Positions 7,513-10,871 of a DNA stretch of 10,871 bases are shown piece by piece. The translations under genes and the position numbers were made by a program. Position 1 is the stretch's first letter; every line of letters begins with the position of its first letter. Location of the stretch: contig JAUVON010000064.1 in assembly GCA_030599175.1 (NCBI GenBank), forward strand, positions 1-10,871, given 5' to 3'. This DNA comes from Desulfobulbaceae bacterium (lineage in GTDB: Bacteria > Desulfobacterota > Desulfobulbia > Desulfobulbales > Desulfocapsaceae). The notes under the pieces were generated by a model. The model saw only the letters and a list, made by a program, of their open reading frames with translations. It was not told the DNA's origin and did no database searches.

Positions 7513-7541
7513 AAATTCATTCTATTCAATTAGAGGTCTCT

Positions 7542-8414
7542 ATGAAATATTCTAAAATTTATGCAGCAGGGGTGGCTTGTCTCTTCCTTGCTGCAAGCGC
7601 CCATGCTCTCACAGCACCTTCGGAGGGCCAGGACAACAGGATCGAGTGGAAAGTATTACAAAGCTGGCCCACTGAAAGCAAGACAATGGACATGGTCCAC
7701 TCCTTAGACGGCAAATATGTTTATATCCTCAACGATAAAAACCAGGTTCAAATTTTCAACAGGCAGGGCCAGCTTCAGGGAAGTATTCCGGTTGAAGAAA
7801 GTGTCTCTGCCATCGATATAGCTCCCCAGGGGGAAACACTCTATCTCGTTGATAATGTGAAAAACACTTTTAGTGCTGTCTCGGTTTCATTTGTAGTGGA
7901 TGTGAACACCGCAGACTCTCCTTTCGAAGGTCCAGCCGATGCACCGGTCACAATTGCGGTCTTTACTGACTTTGAATGACCTTACTGTGGCAAAATTCTG
8001 CCACTTCTCGAGCAGGTGCTCGAAAAAAATCCGGAAACAGTAAAAATAGTATTTAAAAATATGCCATTGAAATTTCATAAATCAGCTGAACCTGCTGCCC
8101 GTGCTGCCCTCGCTGCAGGAGAGCAGGGAAAATTCTGGGAATTTCATGACAAACTTTTCGCTGCAAAAAAATTAAATACCGCTGTTATAAAAGAGATAGC
8201 AACAGACCTTGAGCTTGACATGGTGCGTTTTGAAAACGATATGAAGTCCGCCAAAATCAAATCAAAGCTGCAAAAAGATCTGATTGATGCCAAAAAAGCA
8301 GGGGTTACAGGTACACCTACAATATTTATTAATGGACGTATTCCCAAACAACGCAGTCTCCAGGGGTTTCAGGCAATTATTGATGATGAGTTGAAAAAAA
8401 TCAGTGGACAATAA
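7542..8414 (+). CDS. Secreted DsbA-like selenoprotein with in-frame UGA (Sec) in a UxxC active site
   Basis: Read through the TGA at 7977-7979, this is a 290-residue protein in one frame. A signal peptide covers residues 1-22 (KIYAAGVACLFLAASAHA, AxA cleavage), so it acts outside the cytoplasm. Residues about 30-115 resemble one or two beta-propeller blades (DGKYVYILNDKNQVQIF). Residues about 130-290 are a DsbA/thioredoxin fold: FTDFE-U146-PYC149-GK at the active site, a helical insert, and the cis-proline loop GVTGTPT with Pro259. The UGA occupies exactly the first Cys of CxxC, and homology continues without a break on both sides. Hairpins lie 7 and 28 nt beyond the UGA. ATG at 7542 has AGAGG 5 nt upstream; the frame is open further up into the mobile element, but that extension precedes the signal peptide and is rejected. 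It is likely a thiol-disulfide oxidoreductase or isomerase; its substrate is unknown. A nonsense-mutated pseudogene is the alternative. Confidence 0.85.
7977..8023 (+). promoter_or_regulatory. Selenocysteine codon and candidate bacterial SECIS element
   Basis: After the UGA (7977-7979) come two hairpins inside the coding sequence. The first is GTGGCA (7987-7992)/TGCCAC (7999-8004) with a 6-nt loop. The second is TCGAGC (8008-8013)/GCTCGA (8018-8023) with loop AGGT. The second apical loop begins 34 nt after the UGA and has G in its first two positions, within the accepted geometry for bacterial SECIS elements. Its GCAGGT segment recalls the E. coli fdhF apical loop (from memory). SelB would bind such a hairpin to deliver Sec-tRNA. 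Confidence 0.65.
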
Positions 8415-8447
8415 TTGGCTGATGATCTCGCAGAAAACTCCATCACC

Positions 8448-8477
8448 CCGTCATTCCCGCCCAGGCGTGAATGACGG
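8448..8477 (+). repeat. REP-like hairpin between the selenoprotein gene and phoH
   Basis: CCGTCATTC (8448-8456) pairs with GAATGACGG (8469-8477) over 9 bp, with an inner CGC/GCG extension and a CCAG loop. The GTCATTCCCGC motif resembles the common proteobacterial intergenic hairpins of the form GTCATTCCCGCG...CGGGAAT. It lies 34 bp after the selenoprotein stop and 45 bp before phoH. It may act as a transcript 3' end or stabiliser; the following AAGTTTAAC is not a convincing U tract. Confidence 0.6.
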
Positions 8478-8522
8478 AAGTTTAACAAGAAATCGTTTTT
8501 ATGACGCCATCAATATTCAAAG

Positions 8523-9479
8523 ATGAACCAACAATCAACCCATAGAGAAATTAATTTCCCGGATAATGAGCATGCAGGCACACTCTATGGTGATCTCAAT
8601 AAAAATCTTCATATTCTTGAAAAAAGCGCAGGGGTTACTATCAATGCACGAGGAACCGGATTACGCATTGCCGGTCTCCCCCATGAGATAGAACTGGTTG
8701 CCAACCTGCTGAACCAGCTTTATGAACTTGTCTCTAAAGGATATCCTCTCTACAGCTCCGACCTCGCCTTTGGCCTGAAGATTCTCGAAGCCTCTCCTAA
8801 AGCAAAGCTGAACCGAATCTTCCTCGACAAAGTTTTTGTCACTACTCAAAACCGGGTTATTTCACCAAAAACTGAAAATCAGAAATATTATATCGAGGCA
8901 ATTAGAAATCATGATATCGTCTTCGGAATCGGGCCAGCCGGAACCGGCAAGACATATCTTGCAGTCGCCATGGCTGTATCTGCTCTGGTAAATGAGCAGG
9001 TACGTTCGATAATACTTACCCGTCCAGCGGTTGAAGCCGGTGAGAAGCTTGGCTTTCTCCCCGGTGATGTTGCCCAGAAAGTAAATCCTTATCTCCGGCC
9101 TCTCCACGATGCGCTCAATGATATGCTGGGCTCTGAAAAATCCTCGGATCTAATCGAACGTGAGGTGATTGAAATTGCACCCTTAGCATTTATGCGAGGT
9201 CGAACTCTGAGCAATGCCTTTATTATTCTGGATGAAGCACAAAATACAACCAGAGAGCAGATGAAAATGTTTCTCACCAGAATAGGCTTTGACTCAATGG
9301 CGGTGATTACCGGTGACATCACCCAGGTTGATCTGCCGAACAAACATCACTCGGGGCTGCTCCAGGCAAAAAAACTGCTAAACAAAATTGACGGCATAAG
9401 ATTTTGTGATTTTTCCATAACAGACATTGTTCGTCATCCACTTGTGCAGAAAATAATTAACGCATACGATACACATTAA
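8523..9479 (+). CDS. phoH: PhoH-family ATPase (YbeZ type)
   Basis: This 318-aa protein has the normal length for the PhoH/YbeZ family of P-loop ATPases, which are linked to RNA metabolism and work next to YbeY. The N-terminal region (about 1-100) contains a KH-like segment. The ATPase domain has Walker A GPAGTGKT (137-144), a [16 protein letters not shown] motif (166-181), Walker [10 protein letters not shown] (234-242), the [11 protein letters not shown] motif (262-272) and a C-terminal arginine motif [11 protein letters not shown] (301-311). The start is the ATG at 8523; an in-frame TGA at 8502 excludes much longer versions, but no good Shine-Dalgarno is visible. ybeY follows after 20 bp, the common phoH-ybeY arrangement. 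In many relatives an HD-domain membrane protein gene sits between them; it is absent here. Confidence 0.95.
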   Translation: MNQQSTHREINFPDNEHAGTLYGDLNKNLHILEKSAGVTINARGTGLRIAGLPHEIELVANLLNQLYELVSKGYPLYSSDLAFGLKILEASPKAKLNRIFLDKVFVTTQNRVISPKTENQKYYIEAIRNHDIVFGIGPAGTGKTYLAVAMAVSALVNEQVRSIILTRPAVEAGEKLGFLPGDVAQKVNPYLRPLHDALNDMLGSEKSSDLIEREVIEIAPLAFMRGRTLSNAFIILDEAQNTTREQMKMFLTRIGFDSMAVITGDITQVDLPNKHHSGLLQAKKLLNKIDGIRFCDFSITDIVRHPLVQKIINAYDTH

Positions 9480-9499
9480 CCTCAACACACCTGGATACC

Positions 9500-10696
9500 G
9501 TGCCAACTGACCTGACCAGCCAGTATACTTATGCTAAAGGAGCTGTTAACCGGAAGCGTATAAAAAACCTTTCCAACTGGCTGCTTAATCAATGTGGTGT
9601 GAAAGAGTACACTGTCTCTATTTTGCTGGTTGATGATAAAAAGATATGCCAACTCAACAATCAGTACAGGCAAAAGAATCAACCAACCAACGTGCTCTCT
9701 TTTCCTTTTGCAGAAGGCGCAGATCGCTCCCTTTTGTCTTTACCTGTAAGAGAACTAGGTGATATCGTCATCTCTGTGGACACAGCCTTTCGGGAATCCA
9801 TAGAGTACAGACAGAATTTTCACGATCGAATTGCGTGGCTGCTCATCCACGGTTTGCTGCACCTGCTCGGCTATGATCATGAAAAATCAACTGAACAGGC
9901 CCAAAAGATGTCCGATAAAGAAAACGAGTTACTCAACAAGCTGCATTTTCATAGGAGAACAATGATGACAAAACTTGCAATCAATGTGGATCATGTTGCA
10001 ACTATTCGACAAGCTAGAGGAATTAATGAACCTGATCCAGTTGCAGCGGCCGCTATCTGCGAACTAGCTGGAGCATCCGGAATTGTTGTTCACTTACGTG
10101 AAGACCGGCGACACATGCAGGACCGAGATATCTATCTACTTCGCCAGACCGTGAAAACTACACTCAACCTGGAGATGGGTGCAAATAAGGAGATTATCAA
10201 AATTGCCCTTGACCTCAAACCTGACATTGTCACCCTGGTCCCTGAAAATCGCCAGGAACTGACTACAGAAGGTGGTCTCGATGTCATTTCACAAAAGAAA
10301 AAAATAGCAAAAGTTATAGATAAGATGGAAAAAAGGGGTATTCCTGTTTCGATTTTCAGTGACCCCGACCCCAGGCAACTAAAAGCAGTAAGTGAGATAG
10401 GAGCAACTTTTGTTGAACTCCATACGGGGAGGTATTGTGAAGCTGCAAGTGAGGATGCCCTGGAGCACGAGTTTCAACTGATTGCTACTGCAGCAGAAGA
10501 GGCTCACCAGCTAGGTTTACGTGTTTTCGCCGGCCATGGACTTGATTATCAAAACACAGCGCCCATCGCTGCTCTCGATATGATAGAAGAACTTTCAATT
10601 GGCCATGCAATAATCTCAAGAGCTGTTTTTACCGGACTGGATCAAGCCGTTAAAGAAATGGCGGCGATCATCAACCAGGCTTCTCTTTCATTTTAA
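9500..10696 (+). CDS. ybeY: YbeY endoribonuclease fused in frame to PdxJ
   Basis: The open frame encodes 398 residues with two complete domains. Residues 1 to about 153 are YbeY, a zinc metalloprotein needed for 16S rRNA 3' maturation and ribosome quality control. It shows NVLSFPF (64-70), LGDIVIS (86-92) and the zinc motif with His117, His121 and His127 in [11 protein letters not shown]. Residues about 156-398 are PdxJ. The expected stop after the YbeY C terminus ([14 protein letters not shown]) is missing, and a good AGGAG precedes the internal ATG. Separate PdxJ production is therefore likely even if the fusion is made. A one-base slip just before the junction would give TTT TCA TAG, so an indel or sequencing error in the ybeY tail is a real alternative. 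The GTG start at 9500 has only a weak SD-like TGGA. The gene lies 20 bp after phoH. Confidence 0.85.
   Translation: MPTDLTSQYTYAKGAVNRKRIKNLSNWLLNQCGVKEYTVSILLVDDKKICQLNNQYRQKNQPTNVLSFPFAEGADRSLLSLPVRELGDIVISVDTAFRESIEYRQNFHDRIAWLLIHGLLHLLGYDHEKSTEQAQKMSDKENELLNKLHFHRRTMMTKLAINVDHVATIRQARGINEPDPVAAAAICELAGASGIVVHLREDRRHMQDRDIYLLRQTVKTTLNLEMGANKEIIKIALDLKPDIVTLVPENRQELTTEGGLDVISQKKKIAKVIDKMEKRGIPVSIFSDPDPRQLKAVSEIGATFVELHTGRYCEAASEDALEHEFQLIATAAEEAHQLGLRVFAGHGLDYQNTAPIAALDMIEELSIGHAIISRAVFTGLDQAVKEMAAIINQASLSF
9965..10696 (+). CDS. pdxJ: Pyridoxine 5'-phosphate synthase (PdxJ), internal start
   Basis: From the ATG at 9965 this is a 243-aa TIM-barrel enzyme, the standard PdxJ length. It condenses 1-deoxy-xylulose 5-phosphate with 3-amino-1-hydroxyacetone phosphate to form pyridoxine 5'-phosphate in the DXP-dependent vitamin B6 pathway in the cytosol. 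The family blocks are all present: [17 protein letters not shown] at the N terminus, [42 protein letters not shown] and [18 protein letters not shown] near the C terminus. AGGAG at 9953-9957 lies 7 nt before this ATG (4 nt before the adjacent ATG at 9962), an ideal initiation context. The same frame continues upstream into YbeY without a stop, so the protein may exist as a separate enzyme, as the C-terminal half of a fusion, or both. The TAA stop is at 10694-10696. Confidence 0.93.
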   Translation: MTKLAINVDHVATIRQARGINEPDPVAAAAICELAGASGIVVHLREDRRHMQDRDIYLLRQTVKTTLNLEMGANKEIIKIALDLKPDIVTLVPENRQELTTEGGLDVISQKKKIAKVIDKMEKRGIPVSIFSDPDPRQLKAVSEIGATFVELHTGRYCEAASEDALEHEFQLIATAAEEAHQLGLRVFAGHGLDYQNTAPIAALDMIEELSIGHAIISRAVFTGLDQAVKEMAAIINQASLSF

Positions 10697-10722
10697 CGGC
10701 AATTATTTATGGAATGATAAAT
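10697..10722 (+). terminator. Weak hairpin after pdxJ
   Basis: ATTTAT (10705-10710) pairs with ATAAAT (10717-10722) and is flanked by ACGG/CCGT that could extend the stem across a bulge. It is AT-rich and followed by CTATATTTC rather than a proper U run, so it is at best a weak terminator for the phoH-ybeY-pdxJ transcript. Confidence 0.25.
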
Positions 10723-10784
10723 CCGTCTATATTTCTTGTATATCTGATAATATCTGCTGAAACAAGAGCTTCTGCTATTGGAGA

Positions 10785-10814
10785 TTGACAAGAATAATTC
10801 TGATGTGGTAAAAA
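10785..10814 (+). promoter_or_regulatory. Promoter of tRNA-Leu(UAA)
   Basis: A perfect -35 box TTGACA (10785-10790) is followed after 18 bp by TAAAAA (10809-10814), which matches the -10 consensus at 4 of 6 positions. A TG lies a few bases upstream of the -10. Predicted transcription start is near 10821, 4-5 nt before the mature tRNA 5' end at 10825. Confidence 0.65.
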
Positions 10815-10824
10815 CAACCGAGTT

Positions 10825-10871
10825 GCCTGGATGGTGGAATTGGTAGACACCCGAGACTTAAAATCTCGTGA
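10825..10871 (+). tRNA. tRNA-Leu (anticodon UAA), 5' part
   Basis: The first 47 nt of a tRNA are present; the variable arm, T-arm and 3' end lie beyond the window. The acceptor 5' strand is GCCTGGA, the D-arm contains TGGTGGAATTGGTAGACAC, typical of Leu, and the anticodon arm CGAGA-CTTAAAA-TCTCG gives anticodon TAA. It is the second Leu isoacceptor in the window, on the opposite strand from tRNA-Leu(UAG). Confidence 0.92.

Noticed and set aside
7479..7541. Upstream TTG start for the selenoprotein gene
   Set aside because: It lies inside the MITE-like element, and the extension would precede a clear signal peptide; the ATG at 7542 has a Shine-Dalgarno-like AGAGG.
7977..7979. TGA as a genuine stop ending a short protein, or a pseudogene mutation
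   Set aside because: The reading frame and the thioredoxin-fold homology continue immediately, the TGA sits precisely at a catalytic Cys position, and SECIS-like hairpins follow. A nonsense mutation by chance at that codon is possible but less likely.

Overview
The window is a 10.9 kb chromosomal segment of moderate GC. The gene order and protein flavour suggest an anaerobic Desulfobacterota-type bacterium; this is inferred from gene content, selenoprotein use and general protein character, not from a marker gene. Most of it is a housekeeping neighbourhood, but one gene appears to encode a selenoprotein whose UGA would split it in a naive annotation.

The minus-strand block (about 1-7035) runs, in transcription order, tRNA-Leu(UAG), tig (trigger factor), clpP, clpX, lon, tRNA-Val(UAC), tRNA-Asp(GUC), a strong intrinsic terminator, and the 5' part of a short asparaginase-domain gene cut by the window edge. 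This is the classic tig-clpP-clpX-lon proteostasis cluster: nascent-chain folding, then the ClpXP and Lon ATP-dependent proteases. clpP and clpX are practically touching. tig and clpP are separated by a terminator-like hairpin and two short palindromes. clpX and lon are separated by 307 bp. The gaps just upstream of lon and of tig hold two diverged copies of one dispersed repeat, each about 140-150 bp, with a conserved and partly compensated inverted-repeat core.

The plus-strand block (about 7366-10871) starts with a 139-bp MITE-like palindromic element flanked by CTAG target duplications. Next comes a secreted DsbA-like thioredoxin-fold protein in which an in-frame TGA sits exactly at the first position of the CxxC active site (U-P-Y-C), with SECIS-like hairpins just downstream. 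lon, clpX and tig in this window all end with TGA, so general reassignment of TGA is unlikely. A REP-like hairpin separates this gene from phoH (ybeZ-type ATPase). That is followed by an open frame joining YbeY (16S rRNA maturation) to PdxJ (vitamin B6 synthesis) with no stop between them, although a good internal ribosome binding site lies before the PdxJ start. The window ends inside a tRNA-Leu(UAA) gene that has its own TTGACA promoter.

How the parts fit: the left half is protein quality control plus tRNAs. The right half combines periplasmic thiol redox chemistry, ribosome and RNA maturation (PhoH/YbeY) and cofactor synthesis. The most noteworthy items are the selenoprotein, the ybeY-pdxJ in-frame junction, the repeat family upstream of lon and tig, and the small palindromic mobile element.
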